Source of the DNA: Kiritimatiellaeota bacterium B1221
GTDB taxonomy: Bacteria; Verrucomicrobiota; Kiritimatiellia; SS1-B-03-39; UBA6053
Reading direction: 5' to 3'
Length of the DNA stretch: 64,000 bases
Assembly (NCBI GenBank): GCA_029269125.1
Contig: JARHXX010000007.1
Location: 1-64,000, forward strand
A program made the position numbers and the translations under genes. Numbering within the stretch: the first letter of the stretch is position 1; every line of letters begins with the position of its first letter. Positions 45,254 to 54,804 of the stretch are shown here, one piece after another. The notes beneath the pieces were generated by a model. That model saw only the letters and a list, made by a program, of their open reading frames with translations, did no database searches and was not told the DNA's origin.

Positions 45254-47242
45254 TTAAAAGGGAAGGTTTAAATATTTGGGGACTTCCCCCGCTTTCTCCA
45301 ACCAAGAACCATCCGCCTGAAGCACCTCAGTCGAACGTTTCAACTCTGAGTATTTCAACCGAAATGTGGATTCTCTTTCGGTCCCCTCTTGCCATTCATC
45401 GTTTTCATAAATTCCCTTGGTGATGACTTCCTTGAGATATTCCCCCTGCGTATTCGCAGTAAAAGTTTCCGTTTGGGGATCCCAATCGCCTTTTTCTTTA
45501 AGCCACGTCGTCGTATTCCCTAAGTGATCCCTTTCCCTCACTTTGGGATTGTTTTGCTTCCAAAGCCCCCGCCCTGCGTATTCACGCAATATCCATTGAT
45601 TGCCCTCTCCCCCTTTTTCCGCATCAGGTCCATAACCCACTTCATGAATACGAATTTGCCCCCCGGTCTCCAAATCTTGAAACTCATACCACTCGGTGTA
45701 GGTTTTTACTTCATCACGAAGATGCTCAATACGCTCAGGAAGTCTTTCATATAACTCGCTATCATCCTCCGCCCGGTTTTTGTTAAAATACTCGATCACA
45801 ATGGTGGGAGCACTCAAGGCCTCCTCCCTATTTGCCGGTGCAGAACTCGGCATCCATTTTTTGTCAGCATACCGAATACAATAATCCCGATTCATATCCC
45901 GGACAAATGGGTCCTCAGACAAAAGCGCAGGCTCAACCAAGCGTCCATCTTTCCTTAGCTCTACCGGCTTAAAATGCATATCCAATAATCCGTCCTTGTA
46001 GAGATGGAAACACCAGGACTTGTTCAAAAATACCGAACCATTCTCTTGTCCCCCATGCTCATCTTCAGGATAATAATCGGTTTTCCAAAAACGAAGTTCT
46101 CCCCCATCATCCAATCGGTGATAGACTTTGTCCCATTCCCCTCGATCCTCAAGATACCGTTCCTTCGTGACAAAACTATTTTCCGTCCCATTTAAATTAT
46201 TTCTTCGGTCATAGATGCGCAAACCCGTTTGTTCATCCACATAGTAATGCGCCGAAGCATATACCGTTTTATCCGAGATCCCTTTCATATTGAAGCGGTA
46301 TTCATCTTTAAATGGATCGTACTGCCACTGCGTCTCCTTCCAGAGCACCCCTTCTTCAAAAGTCGACATCTCCAGAAAATATTTGGAAAAATCACGTCGA
46401 CCCGTCTGGGGATCCTGGGGAATAACTTTCGAAATCAAATACTTTTTCGCAGGGACCGCATCCGGTTTCAACTGATACAACATGCCTTTTTTCTCGGGCG
46501 CCAAATCTTCCAGCGAATAAACACTCACATCCAAAACCCGTTTGGAAACCTGCAAAACATCCACCAAATACTTTTCCGTTTTCATCTGACGAAGAATGGT
46601 CTCTTTCGCTTCCATCCCTTTTTGTGGTGGTCGTTTCGCCTCCTCTTTCTTTATTTCCGGTAACGTGTTTGAAAACGTACCAGCTCCATTCAACCGAATG
46701 AGTTCAACCCCCATGTCTTCCAGCCGAAGGGTTTCCCCCCTACGGTTGGTCACTTGTACCAATTCCCCAAAAATATATCCGGGGTGCTTCCCGGTCGCAT
46801 ATCGATATTTTTGTCCGGTATACGTCTGAAGCTCAAGAAAGGCCGGCTCCACATCCGCGGATTGCGGCTCCCCTTCTTCATCTAGAAGGGTAAGTGTCAG
46901 TCCATCATTTATGGATCGCGTCCGGGTGGCCCCCGAGGTCACTGCCAGCTCCACAAAATTCAAATCCCCATCCAGAAAGGAGGCGCTCGCCATGAGTCTA
47001 TCCCGGAACCCTTGCTCATAAGCATAATCCACCATGGTAAAATCATGGAGAAAAAATAAACTGCTGGCCCGATGCTCCTTTTCATCGACTTCCATTATTT
47101 TGCTGGTCCGAATCAACAAACCAAACTGGTTAAAGTCTGATCTTTGCGGTGGATCAAAACGCATGGGAATCTGGGTCCCAAACACTTGGGATAACCCTAC
47201 CAGCACGATGACAGCACAGTATATTCTATTGAGTGATTTCAT
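45254..47242 (-). CDS. large exported protein of unknown family
   Basis: 662 residues from ATG 47242. A signal peptide (KSLNRIYCAVIVLVGLSQVFG) is followed by a long hydrophilic body rich in charged and aromatic residues, with repeated short strands such as WQYDPFKDEYRF, GLRIYDRRNNL and GELRFWKTDYYPEDEHGG, which suggests many beta strands with a loose 20-40-residue periodicity. No catalytic motif, membrane helix or known domain was seen. It is convergent with the sugar kinase and divergent from a small lipoprotein gene. Confidence 0.6.
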   Translation of the reverse strand: MKSLNRIYCAVIVLVGLSQVFGTQIPMRFDPPQRSDFNQFGLLIRTSKIMEVDEKEHRASSLFFLHDFTMVDYAYEQGFRDRLMASASFLDGDLNFVELAVTSGATRTRSINDGLTLTLLDEEGEPQSADVEPAFLELQTYTGQKYRYATGKHPGYIFGELVQVTNRRGETLRLEDMGVELIRLNGAGTFSNTLPEIKKEEAKRPPQKGMEAKETILRQMKTEKYLVDVLQVSKRVLDVSVYSLEDLAPEKKGMLYQLKPDAVPAKKYLISKVIPQDPQTGRRDFSKYFLEMSTFEEGVLWKETQWQYDPFKDEYRFNMKGISDKTVYASAHYYVDEQTGLRIYDRRNNLNGTENSFVTKERYLEDRGEWDKVYHRLDDGGELRFWKTDYYPEDEHGGQENGSVFLNKSWCFHLYKDGLLDMHFKPVELRKDGRLVEPALLSEDPFVRDMNRDYCIRYADKKWMPSSAPANREEALSAPTIVIEYFNKNRAEDDSELYERLPERIEHLRDEVKTYTEWYEFQDLETGGQIRIHEVGYGPDAEKGGEGNQWILREYAGRGLWKQNNPKVRERDHLGNTTTWLKEKGDWDPQTETFTANTQGEYLKEVITKGIYENDEWQEGTERESTFRLKYSELKRSTEVLQADGSWLEKAGEVPKYLNLPF

Positions 47243-47396
47243 ATTCGATCTCTTTAGGTTCAAACGTGATTAAAATAATACACCATCAAACCTTCGGCAT
47301 AGCTGAAAGCGATATCTTAAATTATCATCGACATCCCGAAGGAAAAATTACGCCTTTTTCCTTTAATTTTAAACACATCTACGATTCATTTCATCC

Positions 47397-47729
47397 ATGA
47401 AAAAAATCCCCTTCCATCTACTGACTCTTTTCTTCGCCATCGGCCTTGCGGCTTGTTCAGAAAGCACGGCTTCAACAAAGCCCTCACCGGAACAAACAAA
47501 GGTTTCTGAAACCCGACAGAATTCACTGGATGCCGCGGCAAAGAAAATCTCTTCTTTTGACAAGGACGTATCAGCCGAACAGGCCAGCATCATCGTCGAA
47601 ACCATGCTGAACGATGGCACGATTGGACTGGGAGAAGTGCTCAGCATGAATTTCATCGATCTTTCAGACAATTCCGACCGCCTGATTGCAGCGTATCAAA
47701 CCGCAAAAACAGCAGCACTGGCCAAATAA
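47397..47729 (+). CDS. small lipoprotein of unknown function
   Basis: 110 residues. Signal peptide with lipobox ([12 protein letters not shown]), then a Ser/Thr-rich linker and a helical domain of about 75 residues. No family recognised. It precedes the cyclophilin gene by 43 bp in the same direction, so co-expression is likely. The 150-bp gap upstream should carry a divergent promoter shared with the large exported protein gene. Confidence 0.65.
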   Translation: MKKIPFHLLTLFFAIGLAACSESTASTKPSPEQTKVSETRQNSLDAAAKKISSFDKDVSAEQASIIVETMLNDGTIGLGEVLSMNFIDLSDNSDRLIAAYQTAKTAALAK

Positions 47730-47772
47730 AACCCGGTGCCGCCGTCCTCACTCCGACCCGACACCTCCCACT

Positions 47773-49110
47773 ATGAATATCACCCTCCGGTCCCCCCTTC
47801 ATCTCATCGTCCTCCTCCTTCTCTCCTTTGCCGGCACGGACCTCCGCGCGCAAATTTATGCGGATGTCACCGTCACCCACGGAAGCAATCCGCTGGGAAC
47901 CTTCCGCATACAACTGGAGCACGAAAAAGCACCCCGAACTGTCGCAAACTTCATCGGTTTGGCCACTGGGGAAAGAAACTGGATAGACCCGGCCACCGGC
48001 GCGGTGCAGATAGACAAACCCTATTATGACGGACTGATCTTTCACCGTCTCATTCACAACTTCATGATTCAGGGCGGAGACCCACTCGGCACCGGAACCG
48101 GCGGACCGGGCTACCTGTTCCAGGATGAATTTGACCCCAGCCTCAGCCATTCCGGTTCTTACATTGTTTCCATGGCCAATAGCGGTGCGAACTCCAACGG
48201 CTCCCAGTTTTTCATTACGCTTTCCGCACCCACCCATTTAGATTTAAAACACTCGATTTTCGGAACCGTCATCGATGATGACACCTACCCCAACAGTCGG
48301 GCGCTGATCGACTCCTTTAAGGACAGCAGCAGCTTCCCCACCCATGCATCCGATTTACCGGTGGAGCCCATCACCATCACTTCTATCGAGATTTCCGGAC
48401 CGGATTTGGCCGGCTTCGACATCGAAGTACCGGAACTTCGACTGCCATATGTCAGCGGAAAAACCATTTCCCTCAGCCATGACAGCAACACCGCTGCCAC
48501 CGCCCTGCACTGGGAGGCGCAAGACACTTTCGACTATCCGGTCTATTACAGCAGCGACCTCGAAACCTGGACCAAGCCCGGAAGTATCATCAGTATGGAG
48601 CAGAACCCGGCCTTCACCATCGATATCACCGCGCTTACCATCCAATCCACCAGTTTTTTCAGGATAGCAGAGATCGATTACCGCGAGGTACCTCAGGCTC
48701 CGCAAACTTTATTAAATGCCGGGGATGTCCTCACACTGCACCCCAGCGGAGGCAGCCTTATCCTCAGCTTCGACGGGAATGGAAGCGGCACTTGGCAGTT
48801 TGTGCACGACAATGCCAGCCTTCCCACAGAATCAGGTGTAATCAACAGTGTCACCCTGAACAGCGACTACCCCACGATTCCCCTCTCCGGCGCCTACCTG
48901 AATACCTCCGGAAGTTACGCCCGCAACCTGTCTCTACGGCAGATAACCGCCTTTCTGGATGGCCCCGCCGGTCCGGATTTACTCACCGCCGTACAGCCCC
49001 TGCTTTCTTTTCATATGAATACGACCGGATGGTTCGAAGGTGGGGTCACCACCAATTCCACCAATTCGGTGACCTTCAAGGGAGCCTTCAGCTTTACCGA
49101 AGCCCCTTAA
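47773..49110 (+). CDS. exported cyclophilin-type peptidyl-prolyl isomerase with C-terminal extension
   Basis: 445 residues from the ATG ahead of a signal peptide ([16 protein letters not shown]). The cyclophilin domain (about 28-200) has [36 protein letters not shown] (catalytic Arg) and GSQFFITL. It folds proline-containing exported proteins. The C-terminal 240 residues hold two strand-rich regions ([19 protein letters not shown]) of unknown type that may anchor the enzyme to a substrate or to the cell surface. A single cyclophilin domain usually needs about 170 residues, so the tail is large. Confidence 0.88.
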   Translation: MNITLRSPLHLIVLLLLSFAGTDLRAQIYADVTVTHGSNPLGTFRIQLEHEKAPRTVANFIGLATGERNWIDPATGAVQIDKPYYDGLIFHRLIHNFMIQGGDPLGTGTGGPGYLFQDEFDPSLSHSGSYIVSMANSGANSNGSQFFITLSAPTHLDLKHSIFGTVIDDDTYPNSRALIDSFKDSSSFPTHASDLPVEPITITSIEISGPDLAGFDIEVPELRLPYVSGKTISLSHDSNTAATALHWEAQDTFDYPVYYSSDLETWTKPGSIISMEQNPAFTIDITALTIQSTSFFRIAEIDYREVPQAPQTLLNAGDVLTLHPSGGSLILSFDGNGSGTWQFVHDNASLPTESGVINSVTLNSDYPTIPLSGAYLNTSGSYARNLSLRQITAFLDGPAGPDLLTAVQPLLSFHMNTTGWFEGGVTTNSTNSVTFKGAFSFTEAP

Positions 49111-49119
49111 AGGTCCATC

Positions 49120-49140
49120 CCGCCAAAGACGGGCGGCTTT
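49120..49140. terminator. weak hairpin between convergent genes
   Basis: ccgcc/ggcgg stem with a 7-nt loop followed by cttt, in the 33-bp space between the convergent cyclophilin and GH28 genes. A weak terminator candidate. Confidence 0.35.
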
Positions 49141-49143
49141 AAA

Positions 49144-50517
49144 CTAAACAAGGTCTATTTGAATGTTGGAATTGGATCCTTCGCATTCCTGAACGGCCTG
49201 CCCGACTTTGCGGAGATTCAGTTCATGAATACGCAAGGTGCTTACATCTTCCACGTAAAACGCAGGACGAACATCCTCGGCATCCGCGCCGATGGTCACC
49301 CCGTTCATAAAGACGTTTTCCGCATGTTTGATGTACATTCCCAGGGCAGGCAAGGTGCCAAACATGGTGCCTTCCGGATAGTCCAAAGGCAGATCCTCCA
49401 CCTTGACCTCCGGCATTTCAGTGACCCCGCCTTTGGCAAACAAGCGGATATTGCTCATATATAGATCTTCAATAGTATGCCCGGGTTGTCCGGTAATCGA
49501 AGAACCCGTTTTCCCCGCATTCCGAATCATCACATTCGAAATCGAAACCCGCTTGATTCCACCGACCCCAACCGGGGGGGCATCGGTAAAGTAGGCGCGT
49601 CCCCGTTTGCCGATACGAATGAAAAACGGAACCTCTACCCCGTCCATCGTAATGTTATCCACGGTTATGCCGTCAATCAATCCCCCATCCACCATCTCGA
49701 GAGACAATCCGGAAATCCCATTTTCCAGTCCAAAATGAACCTTCGGATTCCGGGAAGGCGAAATGGTGATATTTGAAATCGTAATATTCTCAAAATGCGA
49801 GGTCGTCTCGGTCCCGATTTTGATCGCATTGCAATGCGCATGCACCACACAATTGCTGATGGCCACATCCTTGCACGGCGCAGGGCCGGTTGACTTAATG
49901 GTGATTCCATCATCATCCGTATCCCCAATCATATTATTCAGAACAAAGCGCCGGCAGGAATCGATATCGATCATGTCATTGTTCGCATTCGCATGATTGT
50001 ACACATTGATATTTTCAACCAACACATCTTCACAATCATTGTAATGCTGCATCCACATGCCCGAATTCCGTAAAGTCAGCCCGCTGACTTTGACACGTTT
50101 GCAACTGATAAACTGAATGTTCCGCGGCCTCATCTCCAAATCCGTGCCCTGGGTCTCAAAAGCACCGCCGCGGCCATCAAGGGTTCCGCTTCCTGTTAAA
50201 GCAATGTTCTCAGCTTTTTCAGCATAAAACAATGCACACAACGGACCCAGCGCTTTTTGAAATTTGTATTCCGGCAATTCCACTTGGGGATAATCCGCAA
50301 GATCTGTGCTCCCCAGAATTGTGGAACCATGCTCCAAGTCGATTTGCACATGATTCTTCATCACAATCGATCCCGTAACATACGTTCCTGCAGGCACCTT
50401 TACCACCCCGCCACCGGCCGCACTCGCCGCGTCCACCGCCCCTTGAATAGCAATCGTATTTACCGTTTCACCATCCGATACCGCACCAAAATCTACAATA
50501 TTATATTCGCTCATCAT
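49144..50517 (-). CDS. GH28-like right-handed beta-helix glycosidase
   Basis: 457 residues without a signal peptide. NIVDFGAVSDGETVNTIAIQGA at the start and the parallel beta-helix body fit GH28/pectate-lyase-like enzymes. Catalytic-region counterparts are NNDMIDIDSC (for NTD), TDDDGITIK (for DD) and AHCNAIKIGTE (His kept, flanking glycines of GHG lost). The RIK substrate motif of polygalacturonases is replaced by SLE in SGLSLEMVDGG, a variant common in Bacteroidetes and Verrucomicrobia, so galacturonan may not be the substrate. It acts in the cytoplasm unless exported by an unusual route. Confidence 0.82.
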   Translation of the reverse strand: MMSEYNIVDFGAVSDGETVNTIAIQGAVDAASAAGGGVVKVPAGTYVTGSIVMKNHVQIDLEHGSTILGSTDLADYPQVELPEYKFQKALGPLCALFYAEKAENIALTGSGTLDGRGGAFETQGTDLEMRPRNIQFISCKRVKVSGLTLRNSGMWMQHYNDCEDVLVENINVYNHANANNDMIDIDSCRRFVLNNMIGDTDDDGITIKSTGPAPCKDVAISNCVVHAHCNAIKIGTETTSHFENITISNITISPSRNPKVHFGLENGISGLSLEMVDGGLIDGITVDNITMDGVEVPFFIRIGKRGRAYFTDAPPVGVGGIKRVSISNVMIRNAGKTGSSITGQPGHTIEDLYMSNIRLFAKGGVTEMPEVKVEDLPLDYPEGTMFGTLPALGMYIKHAENVFMNGVTIGADAEDVRPAFYVEDVSTLRIHELNLRKVGQAVQECEGSNSNIQIDLV

Positions 50518-50704
50518 TCACATCCATTGCCTTGAATTTTCATTATTTCACATGAACACCCATACACGCAATTTTGAACGCAGACAGCACAAATCACTAA
50601 ATAATCTTAAATACAAGATACATTAATAAATACCCCGAACAACCTCCTGAAAGAATATCAAATATCTCTGACGGAATATAACATATACAAATCCCAAATG
50701 GCCT

Positions 50705-51004
50705 CTAAACGCAAGTCCGTATCAACTCCAGCAAGCCGGGAAATTGAAGATCAAAGGCTTCTTTACGTACGGCATTCAAACACTTTGTCCCCTCCACCCG
50801 GGTCACAATCAGTCCCGCCTCCCTCAACACCCCCATGTGATGCGACAGGGTCGCCTTGGCAATCTCAACCGGCAATTCATTACAGGCCAATTCCCCATGC
50901 GCCAATAAAGCACGCATAATCACCATCCGACTGGAATCAGACAACGCATGCATCGCCTTCTCCAACGGAATACTTTCAATTTCAGGATGCTCATAGGTTT
51001 TCAT
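50705..51004 (-). CDS. ArsR-family transcriptional regulator
   Basis: 99 residues from ATG 51004. Winged helix-turn-helix: IPLEKAMHALSDSSRMVIMRAL, GELACNELP, recognition helix KATLSHHMGVLREAGL and wing IVTRVEGTKC. Cys at about 41, 75 and 98 could sense oxidants or electrophiles; no CxC metal pair is seen. It is divergent from an Old Yellow Enzyme gene, as is the ArsR-type CyeR with Cye1 in Corynebacterium, so redox or quinone sensing is plausible. A longer start within the intergenic operator is possible but less likely. Confidence 0.88.
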   Translation of the reverse strand: MKTYEHPEIESIPLEKAMHALSDSSRMVIMRALLAHGELACNELPVEIAKATLSHHMGVLREAGLIVTRVEGTKCLNAVRKEAFDLQFPGLLELIRTCV

Positions 51005-51023
51005 AGAAATGAACCTACCCCTT

Positions 51024-51041
51024 GTTCGAAAATTTACGAAC
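51024..51041. promoter_or_regulatory. operator-like palindrome GTTCG-N8-CGAAC, copy 1
   Basis: Perfect 5-bp arms 18 bp long in all, 20 bp upstream of the ArsR start and just upstream of the Old Yellow Enzyme -35. Placed to repress the regulator's own gene. Confidence 0.6.
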
Positions 51042-51047
51042 TTTAAT

Positions 51048-51077
51048 TTGACAGGAATCCTTTCCGTCACATATTGA
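51048..51077 (+). promoter_or_regulatory. sigma-70-like promoter of the Old Yellow Enzyme gene
   Basis: TTGACA at 51048-51053 is a perfect -35; TATTGA at 51072-51077 with 18-bp spacing is the best -10. It lies between the two operator-like palindromes. Confidence 0.55.
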
Positions 51078-51079
51078 TA

Positions 51080-51097
51080 GTTCGAAACTCATAGAAC
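51080..51097. promoter_or_regulatory. operator-like palindrome GTTCG-N8-AGAAC, copy 2
   Basis: Second copy of the ArsR-OYE intergenic palindrome, one mismatch in the right arm, 56 bp from the first. It covers the predicted transcription start of the Old Yellow Enzyme gene, so binding should block it. Confidence 0.6.
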
Positions 51098-51114
51098 AAT
51101 AAAACATAGCACAT

Positions 51115-52185
51115 ATGAACTCCACAAACCTTTCACTTTTCACGCCCCTTCGCATGGGCGCCTTTGAACTTCCCAACCGTATAGTGATGGCCCCGCTGAC
51201 CCGCTGCCGTGCCGATGATCAGCGGGTACCCAATGATCTCATGGTCGAATACTACGCGCAACGCGCATCCGCCGGCCTGATCATCAGCGAAGCAACCTCG
51301 GTGGATCCCATGGGTGTCGGATACCCCAACACCCCCGGAATCTGGTCGGACGCACAGGTCGAAGGCTGGAGAAAAGTCACTTCCGCCGTGCATAAAAATG
51401 GTGGAAGAATTGTACTGCAACTTTGGCATGTGGGCAGAATTTCCGATCCGGTATATTTAGATGGCAAACAACCCGTCGCCCCCAGCGCCATCGCCGCCAG
51501 TGGACATGTCAGTCTGCTCCGTCCCCTGAAAGATTTTGAAACACCCCGCGCTCTGGAAACGGATGAAATCCCCGCCATCATCGAAGCTTACCGCAAAGGC
51601 GCTGAAAACGCCAAACGTGCGGGATTCGATGGCGTGGAAATCCACGGGGCCAATGGATATTTACTGGATCAATTCCTACAGGACTCCACCAATCACCGGA
51701 CAGACAACTACGGTGGCTCCATCGCCAACCGCGCCCGGCTCATGCTGGAAGCCGTCGATGCGGCCATTTCCGTTTGGGGCGCCGACCGCGTGGGCCTGCA
51801 CATTGCTCCGAAAGCAGATTCCCACGATATGGGCGACAGCAACCTCGAAGCCGTCTTCACCTACCTGGGGAAAGCGATGAAAGAACGGAAAATCGCATTC
51901 ATCTTCGCCCGGGAATCCCAGGCGGACCCCCGACTGGGACCGGAAATTAAAAAGGCATTCGGCGGTGCATACATCGCCAATCAGCAATTAAGCAAAAGCG
52001 AGGCTGAAGCCTTGATAAACAAAGAGGAAGCGGATGCCTGCGCCTGGGGGCAAAACTTTATCGCCAACCCGGATCTGGTTCGCCGATTCTCGGAAGATCT
52101 CCCCCTGAACCCACCCGTTCCTGAAACGTTTTATCATGGCAGCGGCAGTGAAGGCTACACCGACTACCCCTTCCACGAAGGGTAA
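51115..52185 (+). CDS. Old Yellow Enzyme family ene-reductase (NemA-like)
   Basis: 356 residues, an FMN-binding TIM barrel: LFTPLRMGAFELPNRIVMAPLTRCRA, the AWxxxH-type substrate region QLWHVGR, DGVEIHGANGYLLDQFLQ, and FIANPDLVRRFSE at the phosphate site. It reduces activated alkenes, quinones or nitro compounds using NAD(P)H in the cytoplasm. It is divergent from an ArsR regulator with a shared operator region, suggesting induction by electrophiles. There is no weak point in the sequence. Confidence 0.95.
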   Translation: MNSTNLSLFTPLRMGAFELPNRIVMAPLTRCRADDQRVPNDLMVEYYAQRASAGLIISEATSVDPMGVGYPNTPGIWSDAQVEGWRKVTSAVHKNGGRIVLQLWHVGRISDPVYLDGKQPVAPSAIAASGHVSLLRPLKDFETPRALETDEIPAIIEAYRKGAENAKRAGFDGVEIHGANGYLLDQFLQDSTNHRTDNYGGSIANRARLMLEAVDAAISVWGADRVGLHIAPKADSHDMGDSNLEAVFTYLGKAMKERKIAFIFARESQADPRLGPEIKKAFGGAYIANQQLSKSEAEALINKEEADACAWGQNFIANPDLVRRFSEDLPLNPPVPETFYHGSGSEGYTDYPFHEG

Positions 52186-52191
52186 ATTGAG

Positions 52192-52761
52192 CTAGCCTTC
52201 AATTTCCAAATCATATTTATCCAGCAATCCCGGCAATCCGGACAATGAAAATTTTGCTTTCTTTATCCGGTTTTGTTCGGGATTGATGCTGTAGTTCCAG
52301 GCAGTGCTCAACCCCGCCTTTTCAAGGTTGGTCTGTGAAAAGACCGCAGCGCTCAAATCGCATTCATCAAATACAGATCCGGTCAAATCGCACTCACTGA
52401 AATCGGCCTCTTTCAGAGAGGTCTTCTTAAAAACGGTTTCACGTAAAGACTTTTTGTAGAAGACGGCATGATTCAATACACACTCCTCAAAAGCCACTGA
52501 CAACCCAAAGTCGTGACAAACATCAAAGCGAAGGCCTAACATTTTACAGCCGGAAAACGAAACTTCATTCCAGGCACAGTCTTCCACCTTTGCATTACTC
52601 AAATCGCAATTCACGAAGGTGCAATTTAAAAATTTGCAGCCCGACAAATCGATTCCGTTCAGCTGACAGTTTTTAAACGTACAGGTGTCATACTCCCCCT
52701 GATGGAAATGTGTGACCCGATAGTCCTGATTGCAGCACAGCTGCTCCTCAAAATACTTCAA
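52192..52761 (-). CDS. Qnr/McbG-like pentapeptide repeat protein
   Basis: 189 residues of A(D/N)LXX-type pentapeptide repeats (FKNCQLNGIDLSGCKF, FSECDLTGSVFDECDLSAAVF), forming a right-handed quadrilateral beta-helix. The AWNYSINPEQNRIKKAKFSL and LPGLLDKYDLEI ending matches Qnr-like proteins that mimic DNA and shield gyrase. Whether this one affects quinolone sensitivity is unknown. It abuts the hybrid kinase gene with no gap, as part of a signalling operon. Confidence 0.85.
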   Translation of the reverse strand: MKYFEEQLCCNQDYRVTHFHQGEYDTCTFKNCQLNGIDLSGCKFLNCTFVNCDLSNAKVEDCAWNEVSFSGCKMLGLRFDVCHDFGLSVAFEECVLNHAVFYKKSLRETVFKKTSLKEADFSECDLTGSVFDECDLSAAVFSQTNLEKAGLSTAWNYSINPEQNRIKKAKFSLSGLPGLLDKYDLEIEG

Positions 52762-54801
52762 TTACCCTTTATCCAATTGAGAACGAATGGTGTTGAGCAG
52801 TGTTTTCATTTCATACGGCTTCTGCAGAAAATTCACCCCTTCCTCCAATACAAAATCCTCACTGAGAAAGTCTTCACTATACCCACTGGTGAATAATGTT
52901 TTTAACGCAGGTTTTCGTTTCTGCAACTTCTCGGCCAACTGCCTTCCGGTCATTCCCCCCGGCATAATCATGTCCGTCAAAACCAGGTCGATTTCGTCAG
53001 CATGTGCCTCCCACACCAAAATGGCCTCATCCCCCGAGGAAGCCCCCAGTACATGGTAGCCCCCTTTCTCCAGGATAAGTTTGGCCATCTGCAACAAGGA
53101 AGCTTCATCTTCCACGACCAAAATCGTCTCGCTGCCCCCTTGCGATTTCTGGGGCTCAGCCCTGACTCCCTCACCCACCTCCACATCGCTCGCGGGTAAA
53201 TAGACAAAAAAGGTAGTCCCTTTTCCTTCAATGCTATCAACCTCCACCCATCCACGGTGCTGCTGAACAATGGATAAAATCGTAGCCAAACCAAGCCCTG
53301 TCCCTTTATCCACATCTTTGGTCGTGAAAAAGGGTTCAAAAATGCGGGTCTGCACCTTTTTAGACATCCCCACCCCCGTATCAACCATGGAAAAACGAAC
53401 AAAACGGCCGGGATACGCATCTTTATGACCTGAAATGTCCTCCGGACCCACCTCCACACTTTCCGTATGGATTGAAAGTTTGCCACCTCCCTGAATCGCA
53501 TCCCGGGCATTCACCGCCAAATTGAGGATCACCTGTTCAATCATGCCCAAATCCGCCTCCACACTGGATAAGTTCGAACCCAGCTGTAATTCCAGGAGAA
53601 TATTTTCACCCAAAAGGCGCCGGAGCATTTTGGTGATGTTTCCCACCACCTGATTGAGATCCAACGGCTTCAACTGCATCACCTGTTGCCGGCTAAACGT
53701 CAACAACTGCCGGGTCAGATTTGCCGCCCGCTCAGCCGCCAATTCAATTTCTTTTGCCGAATCCACCTGTTCTTCGTTTTGGAGCTGCGGAATCAGCATA
53801 CCAATCCGACCCAGGATCACCGACAGGATATTATTAAAGTCATGCGCCACCCCCGCAGACAACTGCCCCATCGCTTCCATTTTTTGCGCATGCCGCAAGC
53901 GCTCCTCCACCTCTTTTTTCTCCAGGGCATAGCGCAGGGCGCGGGATAAACTGTATTCCGACAGCTGCCCCTTCACTAAATAATCCTGTGCCCCCTCCCG
54001 TAAAGCGCCCATTCCGGTCACTTCGTCATCCAGGCCGGTGAGCACGATAATGGGCAAGCAGGAAGCCAAATCCCGAGCCTGGCGGTAAGTGTCCAACCCT
54101 TGACTGTCCGGCAATCCTAAATCGACGAGTGCCACATCATATGTCCCGCCATTTTCCAGCTGCTCCCTGAAAGCCGCCATCCGGTTCACATGGGTAACAT
54201 GAAACTTCACTTCCGCGGAATGTTTTAATGCATCCTGAATCAATAGTACATCCACCGGATTGTCCTCAACCAGAATGACTTCCATCGGTCTTTCGGAATC
54301 CGCCTTGTGAACAGAAATCGGGGCAACAGCCTTTTCCGCATAATTTTGCACCGCCCATTCGGAAGGCAAGGTCACAATTTCAAACCAGTAATTCTCAATC
54401 GCCCGAATAATCTCTGTAAATCGCGGAAAATCCACCGGCTTGCTGATGTAACTATTGGCATGCAATCCATATGCACGGACGACATCTTCATCCGCTTTAG
54501 ATGTGGTCATCACCACCACCGGAATAAACGCCAATAACGGGTCCGATTTGATCGCCTTCAACACTTCACGGCCATCCATTTTCGGAAGGTTCAAATCCAA
54601 TAAAATCAAATCCGGCCTGCTGACTGAGGTGTATTTCCCTTTCCGCTGAAGGTACTCCATGGCCTCCACCCCGTTTTCAGCAACGTTAAGACTGTTCAGA
54701 ATTTTGGCATCCGCCAATGCCTCAACCGCAATCAACCGATCGGTGGGGCTGTCCTCTATCAGTAAAATTTCAATGGGTCGGGTTCTAGGTTGTAAACTCA
54801 T
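52762..54801 (-). CDS. hybrid sensor kinase with three receiver domains
   Basis: 679 residues, no membrane segment. Receiver 1 (about 10-138, phospho-acceptor Asp69, RcpA-like), receiver 2 (about 172-290, Asp227), a HisKA-type helix with His320 in GVAHDFNNILSVILG, HATPase_c (about 400-540, MIEQVILNLAVNARDA, GTGLGLAT) and a C-terminal receiver (about 560-679, Asp610). The chain suits a phosphorelay hub. It begins 3 bp after the large PAS kinase stop, so the two act together, with the PAS kinase probably phosphorylating its receivers. Confidence 0.92.
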   Translation of the reverse strand: MSLQPRTRPIEILLIEDSPTDRLIAVEALADAKILNSLNVAENGVEAMEYLQRKGKYTSVSRPDLILLDLNLPKMDGREVLKAIKSDPLLAFIPVVVMTTSKADEDVVRAYGLHANSYISKPVDFPRFTEIIRAIENYWFEIVTLPSEWAVQNYAEKAVAPISVHKADSERPMEVILVEDNPVDVLLIQDALKHSAEVKFHVTHVNRMAAFREQLENGGTYDVALVDLGLPDSQGLDTYRQARDLASCLPIIVLTGLDDEVTGMGALREGAQDYLVKGQLSEYSLSRALRYALEKKEVEERLRHAQKMEAMGQLSAGVAHDFNNILSVILGRIGMLIPQLQNEEQVDSAKEIELAAERAANLTRQLLTFSRQQVMQLKPLDLNQVVGNITKMLRRLLGENILLELQLGSNLSSVEADLGMIEQVILNLAVNARDAIQGGGKLSIHTESVEVGPEDISGHKDAYPGRFVRFSMVDTGVGMSKKVQTRIFEPFFTTKDVDKGTGLGLATILSIVQQHRGWVEVDSIEGKGTTFFVYLPASDVEVGEGVRAEPQKSQGGSETILVVEDEASLLQMAKLILEKGGYHVLGASSGDEAILVWEAHADEIDLVLTDMIMPGGMTGRQLAEKLQKRKPALKTLFTSGYSEDFLSEDFVLEEGVNFLQKPYEMKTLLNTIRSQLDKG

Positions 54802-54804
54802 GGA

